The notes below the pieces were generated by a model, which saw only the letters and a program-made list of their open reading frames with translations, ran no database searches and was not told the DNA's origin. From Bacteroidales bacterium (GTDB lineage: Bacteria; Bacteroidota; Bacteroidia; Bacteroidales; Tenuifilaceae): DNA of 64,000 bases. Made by a program: the position numbers and the translations under genes. Below are positions 1 through 9,690 of this stretch, piece by piece; position 1 is the first letter of the stretch; every line of letters starts with the position of its first letter. The stretch is from the NCBI GenBank assembly GCA_013141385.1, contig JABFRB010000015.1:43022-107021 (forward strand), in the 5' to 3' direction.

Positions 1-1
1 A

Positions 2-880
2 TATGCAAATGATGTTTACTATAGCTTAAAAAATGGAGTAGTTGCTGCTGTTCCAAGAACTAACTGGGACATAGCATTTAGCATTTCAACCCGTAGCTCT
101 TCAATTATTATTAATGAAGCCAATGGTGCAGGTACAATACTTAAAGCTTACCCCAAATCATGGACTTGGGCTGGAGCAATTGATACAACTGGTTATTTTT
201 CTTGGCCTAGGTTAGCTAATTCAAATACTGATTGGGAGGTTGGAGCATTTAATGCTAATGCAACAGGACACCCTAACTATGGCTGGGGTATATATAACGC
301 AGTAAGTCACAATATCGAAAATACCGAAGGCGGAACTTTATATATTATAAAACTAAGTAACGGAACTTTCAAAAAGATTTGGGTTGAGACAAAGTTTTCA
401 TCATTACAAAAATACTCCTTCCGCTATGCTGACATTGATGGTTCTAACCCTCAAATAGTTTCTAATATGAGTTTGGCTGGCTCAAAAGCCAATTATGGAT
501 ACTATTCGCTACAGAATAATCAACTTATAGCAAATCGCGAACCCGATGCAACAACTTGGGATTTGCTGTTCACAAAATGGGAGGATGTAAGTAGTTCTAA
601 ACCATATATTGTAACTGGTGTATTGCAAAACATTGGCGTTAAAGCGATTGATTTAACTGTTTCGGATCCTGCAAACATTACCTATACCGATAATCAATTC
701 TCCTTAGATATTAATACAATTGGTTACGATTGGAAATCCTTTAACGGCGCCGCTTACGATGTTGCTACAAATAGAGTTTTTGTTGTTAAGAATGTTGCTG
801 GGAAAGTCTACAAAATTATCTTCACTAGTTTTGCTGGTTCATCAACTGGAGTGTTAGCATTTAACATTAAAGAGTTATAG
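2..880 (+). CDS. HmuY-like heme-binding protein, 5' end outside window
   Basis: The reading frame is open from base 2 to the TAG at 878-880, so this is the C-terminal 292 residues of a gene that starts left of the window. It shows two copies of the HmuY pattern. The first has a YxL segment followed by NWDIAF. The second has TWDLLFTKW, then GYDWKSF and a strand rich in V, Y and K that ends in a KIIFTSF-type motif. In HmuY of Porphyromonas gingivalis this fold binds heme at the surface and passes it to the TonB receptor HmuR. The next gene is a TonB receptor and the one after is a second HmuY-like lipoprotein, which supports a heme or porphyrin-type ligand. The signal sequence is not visible. 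The ligand is inferred from the family. Confidence 0.8.
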   Translation, partial: YANDVYYSLKNGVVAAVPRTNWDIAFSISTRSSSIIINEANGAGTILKAYPKSWTWAGAIDTTGYFSWPRLANSNTDWEVGAFNANATGHPNYGWGIYNAVSHNIENTEGGTLYIIKLSNGTFKKIWVETKFSSLQKYSFRYADIDGSNPQIVSNMSLAGSKANYGYYSLQNNQLIANREPDATTWDLLFTKWEDVSSSKPYIVTGVLQNIGVKAIDLTVSDPANITYTDNQFSLDINTIGYDWKSFNGAAYDVATNRVFVVKNVAGKVYKIIFTSFAGSSTGVLAFNIKEL

Positions 881-904
881 GTATATTAGTTTTTAAATAA
901 TACT

Positions 905-936
905 ATTGTAGGAATCATTTTTTTGATTCCTGCAAT
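905..936 (+). terminator. hairpin between HmuY-like gene and TonB receptor gene
   Basis: An inverted repeat with core AGGAATCA/TGATTCCT (910-917 and 924-931) is flanked by ATTG/CAAT. The loop is T-rich and no long T run follows. It could be a weak terminator or a processing site that sets different levels of the lipoprotein and the receptor. Confidence 0.4.
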
Positions 937-982
937 TTATTAAAGTATCCAACCCTAATAAATAAATGCAATATTCCCAAGC

Positions 983-3247
983 ATGTCAGCTATTACTATT
1001 TCAAAATTGAAACAAACCTTCGTACTACTTATCTCATTTCTTATAGTAACCATTAAGGTTAATGGTCAGAGTGGAAACGTTGTAATCATAGATTCCAAGA
1101 GCAAGGAAACTATTCCATTTGCTAATGTTTGCATTGAAGAATTGGGATCAAATCAAAAGTTTTATCATATATCCGACAAGGATGGTGCTGTTAAAAACCT
1201 CTGTAAAAATAAGGCTTTGATATCCGTCTCTTTTGTTGGCTATAAAACTTATAAAGACACTATTCAGCCCAACAAAAGCTATCAAATTGCACTTATACCT
1301 CAGGTGTTCGATTTAGATCAGGTGATTGTCACTGCTAACTTTATTCCACAAAAAGCGGATAAATCAATCTATAACGTTAAGGTTATCGATTCCCGAAAAA
1401 TCGAAATGAAAGCAGCAACAAATCTTTCAGATATTCTTAAAGATGAAGTAAACTTTCAGGTTTCTTACGATCCTGCCCTTGGAAGTAGTCTTAAACTGAA
1501 GGGGTTATCGGGTAACAATGTTAAAATCTTAGTAGATGGTGTACCCGTTATTGGTAGATTGGGAGGAAATATCGATTTAAGCCAGCTAAATCTCTATAAT
1601 ATCGATCATGTTGAAATTGTAGAAGGGCCTATGTCTGTTATTTATGGAAGTAATGCCCTTGCCGGTGCTATAAATATTATCACTAAAGAAAATCTTCATT
1701 CAAATTACAATGTTACGGCAAATACTTATTTAGAGAATTTAGGAACCTACAATTTCGATGGTATTGTCGCTTTTAAAAGCGGTAAAAATAATTTTTCGTT
1801 CTCCGGCGGTCGTAATTTTTTTAATGGGGTTTACTTAGAAAATATTGATAAAAATCGCTCGCAAACATGGAAACCAAAAGAGCAGTACAACGCTGATTTT
1901 TACTACGTTTACAATCAGGATAAATACAAGATTAAGTATCAGTCCTCATTTATGAATGAGCGTTTACTCGATAAAGGAGATCAATTTTCACCTTGGTTCA
2001 GATATGCTAATGATAGCTGGTTTAAATCTTTACGATTTACAAATAGAATAGAATATAATCTTAAAATTGGTAACGATTACTTCTTGAATGTTTGGGGCTC
2101 CCATTCGTTTTATGAAAGGAAAAAGTTAACCTACCAAAAGGATTTTATAGATTCATCATCGCAACTGGTTAACGATAACTCATCAAACGACACAACCAAA
2201 TCCAACGCATTTGCATACAAACTACTTTTTGGAAACCAAAACCCCGAAAAACTTTTCAACTTTGTATCTGGCATTGACCTAAACTACGAAACTGCTTCGG
2301 GGAAGAGAATTCTTGATGAAAAACAGTCAATAGGTGATTATGCTATTTTTACTAGCCTAATGCTCAACCTAGGTAAAACGCTAAGCATTCAACCCGGATT
2401 TAGGTATGACTACAACACTAAATTTAATTCGCCCCCAGTTCCTTCCATCAACGTTAAATGGAATGTATTTTCATTCCTAAATATCAGGGCATCATATACT
2501 AGAGGCTATAGAGCGCCATCCATAAAAGAACTTTACATTCTCTTTAAAGATGTTAATCACGATATCAGACCAAACGATACATTGAAGGCCGAGAGAGGAA
2601 ACAACTTTGATCTTTCTTTCAGTTTTAATACCGATAAGACAGACAAAATCCATTTTACCAATGTAGAACTAAGCATGTTTTACAACCAAATTGATAACAT
2701 TATTTACCTTGCACCAATCACTACATTACCTGTAGGCACATTCTACAAATACATAAACATCAGTTACTTCAACACTTTTGGAGGACAGGTTGCATTTAAG
2801 TACAGTTTCTACCCTCGCTTCGATCTTGGATTTGGATTTGGAGAAACAGGAACATACGCATCAACTGATGTTAAAAACCAACGATTAGGAAGATATAAAT
2901 ATGGAACTGATGCGAGTATAAACACTTCCTATCTAATTCCAAAATTGGATGTTAAGGTTTACTTGAACTACAAATATTCTGGCGTAAAATTCAATCCCTC
3001 TTTAGATTCCAATAATCAAATAGTGTTCGGATCTATAAATCCATTTACTACAATTGATATATCATTAATGAAAAAATTCTTTTCAAATAAGCTAACAATT
3101 TCCTGTGGACTTAAGAACCTTCTTGACAATAAAATAGTACTAAGCAAAGGTGTTACTGGCGATACTCCTCATACTGGAGGCGATGGAAGTCCAGTTGGCT
3201 ATGGTCGGGTTTTCTTTACATCAATAACATATAATATCTTTAATTAA
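983..3247 (+). CDS. TonB-dependent outer-membrane receptor, HmuR-like
   Basis: A 754-residue outer-membrane receptor. Residues 1-28 form a signal peptide. Residues about 30-110 resemble the carboxypeptidase-regulatory-like beta domain common at the N-terminus of Bacteroidota receptors. Residues about 120-235 are the plug, with the typical pattern VDGVPV ... VEIVEGPMSVIYGSNALAGAINIIT. The rest is an aromatic-rich beta barrel ending in a short strand with a terminal aromatic. Such receptors import bound ligand using TonB/ExbBD energy. The stop codon overlaps the ATG of the next gene by one base (TAATG), so the two are translationally coupled. HmuY-like genes on both sides point to heme or a related porphyrin; substrate is inferred. 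Confidence 0.9.
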   Translation: MSAITISKLKQTFVLLISFLIVTIKVNGQSGNVVIIDSKSKETIPFANVCIEELGSNQKFYHISDKDGAVKNLCKNKALISVSFVGYKTYKDTIQPNKSYQIALIPQVFDLDQVIVTANFIPQKADKSIYNVKVIDSRKIEMKAATNLSDILKDEVNFQVSYDPALGSSLKLKGLSGNNVKILVDGVPVIGRLGGNIDLSQLNLYNIDHVEIVEGPMSVIYGSNALAGAINIITKENLHSNYNVTANTYLENLGTYNFDGIVAFKSGKNNFSFSGGRNFFNGVYLENIDKNRSQTWKPKEQYNADFYYVYNQDKYKIKYQSSFMNERLLDKGDQFSPWFRYANDSWFKSLRFTNRIEYNLKIGNDYFLNVWGSHSFYERKKLTYQKDFIDSSSQLVNDNSSNDTTKSNAFAYKLLFGNQNPEKLFNFVSGIDLNYETASGKRILDEKQSIGDYAIFTSLMLNLGKTLSIQPGFRYDYNTKFNSPPVPSINVKWNVFSFLNIRASYTRGYRAPSIKELYILFKDVNHDIRPNDTLKAERGNNFDLSFSFNTDKTDKIHFTNVELSMFYNQIDNIIYLAPITTLPVGTFYKYINISYFNTFGGQVAFKYSFYPRFDLGFGFGETGTYASTDVKNQRLGRYKYGTDASINTSYLIPKLDVKVYLNYKYSGVKFNPSLDSNNQIVFGSINPFTTIDISLMKKFFSNKLTISCGLKNLLDNKIVLSKGVTGDTPHTGGDGSPVGYGRVFFTSITYNIFN

Positions 3248-4272
3248 TGAGTAGAATATTCATTATTATCTTTTCAGCATTTGCTTTAACAAGCTGCTTC
3301 GACGAAAATAGTTTTGTAATAAAACCCATTCCTACCCCAATAGCTAATATCGAGGTTAAAATTCCATTCTCGATGTACGATTACCAAACCTATTATAACC
3401 TATCGGATTCAGTCGTAATATCGCATGTTAATTATGCTGATTGGGATTTAGGTTTTGAAGCATCATCAGGATATCATATCATTCTAAATTCATCTAAATT
3501 CATGTATGCTGGCAATACTGGCTTAACAGACTTTAGTTCTACTATTTCCAATACTGCTGCAACTATGATATTCGATAATTCAAATGGAAATCTCGACTCA
3601 ACAGCAATAGGAAACTGGGCAGATTTTAGCAACACCTCTAATCCTATTTTCTTTAATAAAGTTTATATCATAAATAGAGGAGTTAATGAGGATGGCGTTT
3701 CCTTTGGTTATAAAAAGATTATTTTCGAAAAACTTGAGAACAATACCTACTACATTCACTTTGCAAATTTGGATAACACTGACGAACACTATTTCCAAAT
3801 ACCCAAAAACGTATCGGTCAACTTTGTGCAATTCTCATTTGATAATGGGGGAAATTTAAACACCCAGCAACCCGATAAGGATTTATGGGATTTATGTTTT
3901 ACTAAATATTCATCAATACTTCTTGATGATAATAAAGTACCCACACCTTATATTGTACGAGGAGTACTTATTAATAATGGCTTATCCATTGCAAAGGACA
4001 CTATCACAACTTTTGCTTCAATCAATTTCGGCAGTATAAATAGCTATACATTCTCCACCAAAAAAGATGCAATAGGTTACGACTGGAAAATTTACAAGAA
4101 CGACATTTACTCAATTGTAGATCACTACACCTATATTATTAAAGACAAGAATGATGTTTACTATAAACTACGTTTTACAGGTTTCTACAACAGTATAAAG
4201 AACGATCCTCACTATGGTATTAAAGGATATCCTTCATTCGAGTTCATCAAACTGAGTAATCAATCAATTTAA
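3247..4272 (+). CDS. HmuY-like lipoprotein
   Basis: 341 residues with a lipoprotein signal: a hydrophobic stretch ends in the lipobox LTSC with Cys at residue 17, so the mature protein is lipid anchored. Two HmuY-like halves follow. The first has the ADWDLGF motif near residue 65. The second has LWDLCFTKY, then GYDWKIYK and a YYKLRFTGFY motif near the C-terminus. It probably captures ligand for the coupled TonB receptor. It starts inside the receptor's stop codon. It is similar in design to the truncated gene at the left edge, so the receptor is flanked by two paralogues. Confidence 0.8.
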   Translation: MSRIFIIIFSAFALTSCFDENSFVIKPIPTPIANIEVKIPFSMYDYQTYYNLSDSVVISHVNYADWDLGFEASSGYHIILNSSKFMYAGNTGLTDFSSTISNTAATMIFDNSNGNLDSTAIGNWADFSNTSNPIFFNKVYIINRGVNEDGVSFGYKKIIFEKLENNTYYIHFANLDNTDEHYFQIPKNVSVNFVQFSFDNGGNLNTQQPDKDLWDLCFTKYSSILLDDNKVPTPYIVRGVLINNGLSIAKDTITTFASINFGSINSYTFSTKKDAIGYDWKIYKNDIYSIVDHYTYIIKDKNDVYYKLRFTGFYNSIKNDPHYGIKGYPSFEFIKLSNQSI

Positions 4273-4294
4273 ACAAATAAAATACATAACACCT

Positions 4295-4675
4295 ATGAAA
4301 ACTATATCAATGATTGGCGCATTTATTGTCACATTAGCACTAATTTCCTACTCAATTGCAGTATTCAATGAACGTAGAAAAAAACATATCACAAAAAAGA
4401 TATTGACATTTTTGACTATAGGTATTCTACTCGATATAACAGCCACAGCCTGCATGATCATTGGTTCTACAAAATCACCATTTACCCTTCATGGTTCATT
4501 AGGTTACTCAGCACTTACGCTCATGCTTATTGATACAATTCTTATTTGGCGATTCTACAAAAATTATAGATTAAACCTTGAAGTTCCAAAAGGTTTACAT
4601 ATTTACACATCTATTGCATACTCTTGGTGGATTATTGCTTACATTACGGGTAGCCTTTTGGTAATGATGAAATAA
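4295..4675 (+). CDS. four-helix membrane protein, HsmA/TIGR03987-like
   Basis: 126 residues with four predicted membrane helices (about 5-23, 37-57, 66-88, 104-124). The second helix begins after a basic stretch KKHITKK, and the loop before helix 3 has the HGSLGYSAL pattern. The layout resembles the small HsmA-type family (TIGR03987), known to me from memory only. It starts 22 bp after the HmuY-like gene and is probably the last gene of the uptake operon. Conserved His residues might bind heme, but that is speculation. No transporter or enzyme motif is visible. Confidence 0.55.
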   Translation: MKTISMIGAFIVTLALISYSIAVFNERRKKHITKKILTFLTIGILLDITATACMIIGSTKSPFTLHGSLGYSALTLMLIDTILIWRFYKNYRLNLEVPKGLHIYTSIAYSWWIIAYITGSLLVMMK

Positions 4676-4774
4676 TTCTAACACCCAAAAGACTTCGCAT
4701 TCAATCTGATTACTAATCTCTTACAGGAGAATTCTAAAAATATTTTTGTGCAAAACTAAAATCTTATTGATTTA

Positions 4775-4807
4775 CTTGAATTTACATAAAAATAATGTCT
4801 ACTTTTG
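4775..4807 (+). promoter_or_regulatory. Bacteroidota-type promoter of the RNA-binding protein gene
   Basis: TACTTTTG at 4800-4807 matches the phylum -7 consensus TAnnTTTG. CTTG at 4775-4778, 21 bp upstream, is an imperfect -33 element. This leaves a short 5' leader of about 40 bases before the ATG at 4853. A second TAnnTTTG match is at 4741-4748. Confidence 0.45.
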
Positions 4808-4852
4808 TAAGAATTGAATTTTACATTTATTGACTAAATTACTCAATTAAAC

Positions 4853-5287
4853 ATGAACATTTTTGTAGGAAGTCTACCTTTTAAAATTGAAGAAGGTGAT
4901 TTACAAGCAATCTTTGAAGAGTATGGTGAAGTTACTTCAGTAAGAATTATTACTGATAAATTTTCCGGAAGAAGCAAAGGTTTTGGCTTTATTGATATGC
5001 CAAACGATGAAGACGCAAAAAAAGCCATTGAACATCTAAATGGTGCTGAACTCGAAGGTCGTACTATTGTTGTTAACGAGTCTGAAGAAAGAAAACCAAG
5101 AGAAGGTGGAAGCGGTGGATTTAACAGAGGCGGCGGTGGCGGCTTCAACAGAGGCGGCGGCGGTGGCGGCGGTTTCAACAGAGGTGGCAGCGGTGGCGGC
5201 TACAACAGAGACCGTGGTGAAGGTGGATTCAACAGAGGCGGTGGCAGCGGTAACAAAAGAGGTGGTGGACACAGATCTAGTTACTAA
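4853..5287 (+). CDS. RRM RNA-binding protein with RGG/glycine-rich tail
   Basis: 144 residues. Residues 1-80 are a single RNA recognition motif with RNP2 (IFVGSL, residues 3-8) and RNP1 (RSKGFGFI, near residues 40-47). Residues 85-144 are almost only Gly, Arg, Asn and Phe, in repeats of FNRGGGGG. This is the layout of the small cold-induced RNA-binding proteins of Bacteroidota and Cyanobacteria, which bind single-stranded RNA and may act as RNA chaperones. The tail's DNA is a repetitive GGCGGT-rich stretch that creates long false frames on both strands. It is transcribed alone and ends at the hairpin shared with ung. Confidence 0.93.
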   Translation: MNIFVGSLPFKIEEGDLQAIFEEYGEVTSVRIITDKFSGRSKGFGFIDMPNDEDAKKAIEHLNGAELEGRTIVVNESEERKPREGGSGGFNRGGGGGFNRGGGGGGGFNRGGSGGGYNRDRGEGGFNRGGGSGNKRGGGHRSSY

Positions 5288-5373
5288 TAAAGCTGTTTAG
5301 GGTAGACTTCTAATAGTTTTTATTGGTCATCAAATCGAAATTAATAGGATTCAAAGATCTGTCAAAAAATTAG

Positions 5374-5405
5374 AACGGTTTCAATTGCTTGAAACCGTTT
5401 TTTAT
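5374..5405. terminator. bidirectional terminator between RRM gene and ung
   Basis: A perfect 11-bp stem AACGGTTTCAA/TTGAAACCGTT (5374-5384 and 5389-5399) has loop TTGC and is followed by a T run on the plus strand. It lies between two convergent genes. The ung stop codon is only a few bases away. Confidence 0.85.
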
Positions 5406-6104
5406 TTATTCTATACGCCAATCAATCTCAACTTTTCCCTGATTACGCAATATCTCATTCGTTTTGGAGAAATGCTTACATCCAAAAAAACCACGAGTAA
5501 CCGATAGCGGTGATGGATGCGGTGCTGTGAGAACAAAATGTTTTGATTGATCTATAATAGATACCTTGGCTTGTGCATATGCCCCCCATAACAGAAATAC
5601 AACACCCGTCTTATTCCTAGAAATAGCAGTAATAGCAGCATCGGTAAAAGTTTCCCAACCTTTTTTCTGATGCGACCCTGCTTGGTGAGCCCTTACAGTT
5701 AATGTTGCATTTAAAAGCAGAACACCCTGCTTTGCCCATTTCTCCAAATTTCCATTCATTGGTCTTGTAATTCCTAGGTCTGAATGAATCTCTTTAAAAA
5801 TATTAATAAGCGAAGGCGGTTTCTGAACCCCATTGGCAACTGAAAAGCATAAACCATGTGCCTGACCCGGACCATGATAAGGATCTTGACCGAGCAAAAC
5901 AACTTTGACGTTATTAAAAGGGGTATAATTAAAGGCGTTAAAAATCATTGGACCAGGAGGGTAAATAACATGTTTCTTCTTTTCCTCTACAAGAAACGTT
6001 TTTAGATTTGTGAAATAATCCTGTTTAAATTCATTTTTCAAAGCCTCTTTCCAGCTCTCCTCAATTTGAGGGTTTATGGATGTATTCTGTTCCAAGGTAG
6101 TCAT
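5406..6104 (-). CDS. ung: uracil-DNA glycosylase, family 1
   Basis: 232 residues, normal family-1 length. It removes uracil from DNA as the first step of base-excision repair. The catalytic water-activating loop [10 protein letters not shown] is at residues about 72-81 (Asp74), and the second signature HPSPLS is at about 196-201 and supplies the catalytic His. The start is placed at the ATG at 6104; an in-frame TTG lies two codons upstream at 6110. It is convergent with the RRM gene and shares its terminator. Confidence 0.97.
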   Translation of the reverse strand: MTTLEQNTSINPQIEESWKEALKNEFKQDYFTNLKTFLVEEKKKHVIYPPGPMIFNAFNYTPFNNVKVVLLGQDPYHGPGQAHGLCFSVANGVQKPPSLINIFKEIHSDLGITRPMNGNLEKWAKQGVLLLNATLTVRAHQAGSHQKKGWETFTDAAITAISRNKTGVVFLLWGAYAQAKVSIIDQSKHFVLTAPHPSPLSVTRGFFGCKHFSKTNEILRNQGKVEIDWRIE

Positions 6105-6484
6105 AGTCAATATTTGAAAATCGAATATATAGCTTTTTCTTCATTAAGATTATCGATAGATCATTAATGTTTTCAACATTTAGTGAGTGTAATAATCTTC
6201 TGTCCTAATATTTATTAAATTCTTCTTGATATTTAAGCATATTGACTAACCAGTATATTACTACAAAAATTAATTTTACTGATTAAGATGTACGATGTCT
6301 TACACTTAAGTACATTTACATCGTATAAAAAATGTAATAATTTCATTTTGTAAAAACATAAAATACTTATGAAACGTTCACATATGTCTTGAATAAATAA
6401 TATGGATATTCCATACGCTCAGTACTGAACGTTAAAACCATAATCTTAACTTATTAAATATTAAGCAACTAATAATTTGCATGT
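6105..6484. other. 380-bp gene-free region upstream of ung and the phosphoesterase
   Basis: A divergent intergenic region with very AT-rich sequence. It must hold promoters for ung (leftward) and the metallophosphoesterase (rightward), but no -33/-7 pair with correct spacing stands out. No ORF, tRNA or clear RNA structure seen. Confidence 0.6.
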
Positions 6485-7636
6485 ATGAAACAATCTGTTA
6501 TGTTTTTTTTCCTAATAATAGTATTAAGCATATTCTTATTAACAAATACTTATATATACTTAAAAACCCGTTATGCTTTTGGTGATGTATTTCCAAAAAA
6601 TTTAATTCTAAATGTAGTATTCTGGTTTATAGTACTTGCCTACCCATTAGGAAGAATACTTGAAAGAGTTTATAACTCTTCATTCTCCATTTTTATGGTA
6701 AAAATTGGCTCCTTCTGGATGGGTGCTATGCTATACCTAATCTTGCTCTTCCTATTAGTAACCATCTTTAAGGTTTTGAATCATTATATTGAGTTCACGC
6801 CTTACCTAGATTTTAAAATAAATCCATCCTACAAAAAATGGATGATAATATCTGTATATGCTGTTGCATCCTTAATTTTACTTTCTGGCTATATCAACGC
6901 CCGATTTCCTAGAGTTAATAACTTTAAATTGAAGTTCGATAAAACACTCGAAAGGACAAACAAAACTCGAATTGTTGCTGTTTCGGATATTCATCTTGGC
7001 ACATTGATTTCAGCTAAAAGATTGGAGCATTTAGTTAATTTAATAAATAAACAAAATCCTGATATAGTCCTCTTTGCTGGAGATGTTTTTGATGAAGATA
7101 TTGCTCCAGTTGTAAATAATGGTTTGGGCAAGTATTTCGAACAAATAAAATCTCGATTAGGAGCTTTTGCCATTCCCGGAAATCACGAATATTTTGGCGG
7201 TGTTGAACCAAAACTAGCCTACTTACGTAAGCATGGTGTAACCGTTTTAAGGGATAGCACCGTGCTAATCGATAACTCGTTCTACATAGTAGGTAGAGAT
7301 GATCGTCAATCCAACTATACAACTGGCAAACAACGAAAGAGTATTAGTGAACTAGTTGCAAATGTAGATAAAATCAAACCTATCATTCTGCTAGATCACC
7401 AACCATTCAAACTAAACGAATCTGCTGAAAATGGGATTGATCTACAAATTTCAGGGCATACCCACCATGGTCAACTCTGGCCATTCAACTATATTACCAA
7501 TGCCATTTATGAGCTAAGTAGTGGTTACAAGAGAATTGGAAATACCCATTTTATTGTCTCAAATGGTTATGGAACTTGGGGTCCACCTATACGATTAGGA
7601 AATAGACCTGAGATTCTGGTAATTGATTTTGACTAG
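6485..7636 (+). CDS. membrane-anchored calcineurin-like metallophosphoesterase, YkuE/YaeI-type
   Basis: 383 residues. Residues 1-135 hold four membrane helices. The catalytic domain follows with all metal-binding blocks: SDIHLG (167-172), GDVFDE (199-204), GNHEYF (232-237), LLDHQP (302-307) and SGHTHHGQ (323-330). Members of this family hydrolyse phosphoesters. YaeI and LpxG-like relatives act on lipid pyrophosphates or phospholipids at the membrane face, so a lipid substrate is possible but not shown. It is followed by the C69 peptidase gene 83 bp downstream on the same strand. Confidence 0.9.
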   Translation: MKQSVMFFFLIIVLSIFLLTNTYIYLKTRYAFGDVFPKNLILNVVFWFIVLAYPLGRILERVYNSSFSIFMVKIGSFWMGAMLYLILLFLLVTIFKVLNHYIEFTPYLDFKINPSYKKWMIISVYAVASLILLSGYINARFPRVNNFKLKFDKTLERTNKTRIVAVSDIHLGTLISAKRLEHLVNLINKQNPDIVLFAGDVFDEDIAPVVNNGLGKYFEQIKSRLGAFAIPGNHEYFGGVEPKLAYLRKHGVTVLRDSTVLIDNSFYIVGRDDRQSNYTTGKQRKSISELVANVDKIKPIILLDHQPFKLNESAENGIDLQISGHTHHGQLWPFNYITNAIYELSSGYKRIGNTHFIVSNGYGTWGPPIRLGNRPEILVIDFD

Positions 7637-7719
7637 TACCAAGAAGTTGATGATTATTCATAATTATCTCATCAATAAAATTTTTAACTATTTTTACCCA
7701 AACACATAAATTAAAACTT

Positions 7720-9459
7720 ATGAATAGACTGATAACCTCACTCCTATTTCTATCGATTATTGTAATTTCATTGGATTCAAATGCATGTACCAATTATTTG
7801 ATAACCAAGGGTGCATCAACTGATGGTTCCACCATGGTTAGCTATGCTGCCGATTCTCATATCCGTTATGGTGAACTCTACTTTCGTCCTAGGGGCACTT
7901 GGCCAGTAGGAACTATGATAACTCTATATGACAGAGGCACAAATAAACCTCTTGGACAAATACCACAAGCCACTGAAACATATCAGGTTATTGGTTTTAT
8001 GAACGAGTATCAGGTTGCAATTGGAGAAACGACATTTGGTGGTCGCCACGAATTAATAGATTCTACTGCAATTGTTGATTATGGTAGTTTAATGTTTTTA
8101 GCCCTTCAACGTTCGAAGACTGCTCGTGAAGCAATAAAAGTTATGGCAGAACTCGTTGAAAAATATGGATATGCCAGTTCGGGCGAGTCTTTCTCCGTTG
8201 GAGATCCAAACGAGGTATGGATTTTCGAGATGATTGCTAAAAGAACCAATATGGCTATTGACAAGAGAACAAAGAAATCTTATAATGCTGATAAAGGTGC
8301 CGTTTGGGTTGCAATTCGTATTCCTGATGGGTATATCTCATCACATGCAAATCAAGCCAGAATAACAACTTTCCCTCTCGAAAATGGTAAGAATTCAATT
8401 AGCAGTAAAAATCTAACTCAAATTTTCAATCCAGAAGTAGAGATAGTATACGCTCAGGATGTTATCTCATACGCTAGGGACAAGAAATATTACACGGGAA
8501 ACGATTTCGATTTTAGCTTTAGCGACACCTATGCTCCTTTAACATTTGACGCTGTTCGTTTCAGCGAGATGCGCGTTTGGGCATTCTTCAACCATGTAAA
8601 TGATGATATGAAGAAATATTGGGATTATGCCATTGGTAAAGATTTAAAAAACCACATGCCACTGTACATTAAGCCCAATAGGAAGTTAACACCACAGGAT
8701 CTCCAAGCATTTAAGCGCGATCATCTTGAAGGAACGGAACTAGATATGAGCAAAGATGTTGGTGCTGGGCCAAATCATGCCCCATACCGCTGGAGACCGA
8801 TGACATGGAATTACAATGGTAAAACTTATCTAAATGAACGCACTACGGCTACTCAGCAAACGGGATTTTCATTTATCGCTCAAATGCGTAGTTGGCTTCC
8901 CAACCCAATTGGAGGTATTTTTTGGTTTGGCGTTGATGATGCAGCATCTACCGTTTATGTTCCTATTTACTGTTCAATTAATCGCATACCCGAAACGTAC
9001 GCTGAAGGAAATGGAAATATGTTGACCTACTCACCTACATCTGCATTTTGGATATTTAATAGGATTGCAAATTTTGCATACCTTCGATACGATCTTATTA
9101 TTCAGGATATAAAGAAGGTGCAAAGCGAATTGGAAACAAAATTTGCAACTTATACCCCAGCAATAGATGCTGCTGCTCAAAAGCTATGGGAAACCAATCC
9201 ACAGGCTGCCAACGAATTCCTTACAGATTACTCTGTAAACATGGCCAACTATACCGTCAAACGCTGGCAAGAACTCAGTGATTGGTTACTTGTAAAATAT
9301 ATCGATGGAAACGTTAAAAAGGAGAAAGATGGCAAGTTTATTTATAACACTTGGGGATTCCCAGTATCGCCATCACAGCCAGGTTACCCTGATTCATGGA
9401 AGAAATCTATTATTGATCAAACTGGGGATAAACTTTTAGTACCAGAAGTAAAAAAATAA
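7720..9459 (+). CDS. secreted C69-family dipeptidase
   Basis: 579 residues. A signal peptide ends at about residue 22 and the mature protein begins with CTNYL. The new N-terminal Cys23 is the nucleophile expected for peptidase family C69 (PepD-like, Ntn-hydrolase fold). Supporting family features are the GSTMVSYAADSH stretch, the VGDPNEVWIFE block near residues 165-175, and VAIRIPDGYISSHANQARI. It probably removes dipeptides outside the cytoplasm. It may share a transcript with the phosphoesterase upstream and ends at a strong terminator. Confidence 0.92.
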   Translation: MNRLITSLLFLSIIVISLDSNACTNYLITKGASTDGSTMVSYAADSHIRYGELYFRPRGTWPVGTMITLYDRGTNKPLGQIPQATETYQVIGFMNEYQVAIGETTFGGRHELIDSTAIVDYGSLMFLALQRSKTAREAIKVMAELVEKYGYASSGESFSVGDPNEVWIFEMIAKRTNMAIDKRTKKSYNADKGAVWVAIRIPDGYISSHANQARITTFPLENGKNSISSKNLTQIFNPEVEIVYAQDVISYARDKKYYTGNDFDFSFSDTYAPLTFDAVRFSEMRVWAFFNHVNDDMKKYWDYAIGKDLKNHMPLYIKPNRKLTPQDLQAFKRDHLEGTELDMSKDVGAGPNHAPYRWRPMTWNYNGKTYLNERTTATQQTGFSFIAQMRSWLPNPIGGIFWFGVDDAASTVYVPIYCSINRIPETYAEGNGNMLTYSPTSAFWIFNRIANFAYLRYDLIIQDIKKVQSELETKFATYTPAIDAAAQKLWETNPQAANEFLTDYSVNMANYTVKRWQELSDWLLVKYIDGNVKKEKDGKFIYNTWGFPVSPSQPGYPDSWKKSIIDQTGDKLLVPEVKK

Positions 9460-9487
9460 TATCTTACCTTTCTTCACCTTATAAAAG

Positions 9488-9524
9488 GAGAGGGTTTAGC
9501 ACAAAGCAAACCCTCTCTTTTTTT
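9488..9524 (+). terminator. rho-independent terminator after C69 peptidase
   Basis: Ten-bp stem GAGAGGGTTT/AAACCCTCTC around a 10-base loop, followed directly by seven T on the plus strand. Confidence 0.9.
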
Positions 9525-9690
9525 GGATAGAATACTAATGTTATAAATCAAAACTTAAACATGTAAAACCTTGCAAGGATTATAAATTCAAATTTAAAGG
9601 GGTAGCCCTAATTGGGGTTATAAACTAATTCTAATAAAATCTGTGATTAAAAAAGTAAGATTCAAGGCTGAATCAAAGGTAAAATCTCAA

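Noticed and set aside
5036..5300. Long frames on both strands in the glycine-rich tail of the RRM protein gene
   Set aside because: They arise from GGC/GGT-repeat DNA in other frames (Ala/Val/Thr-only products) and overlap a gene with a clear family.
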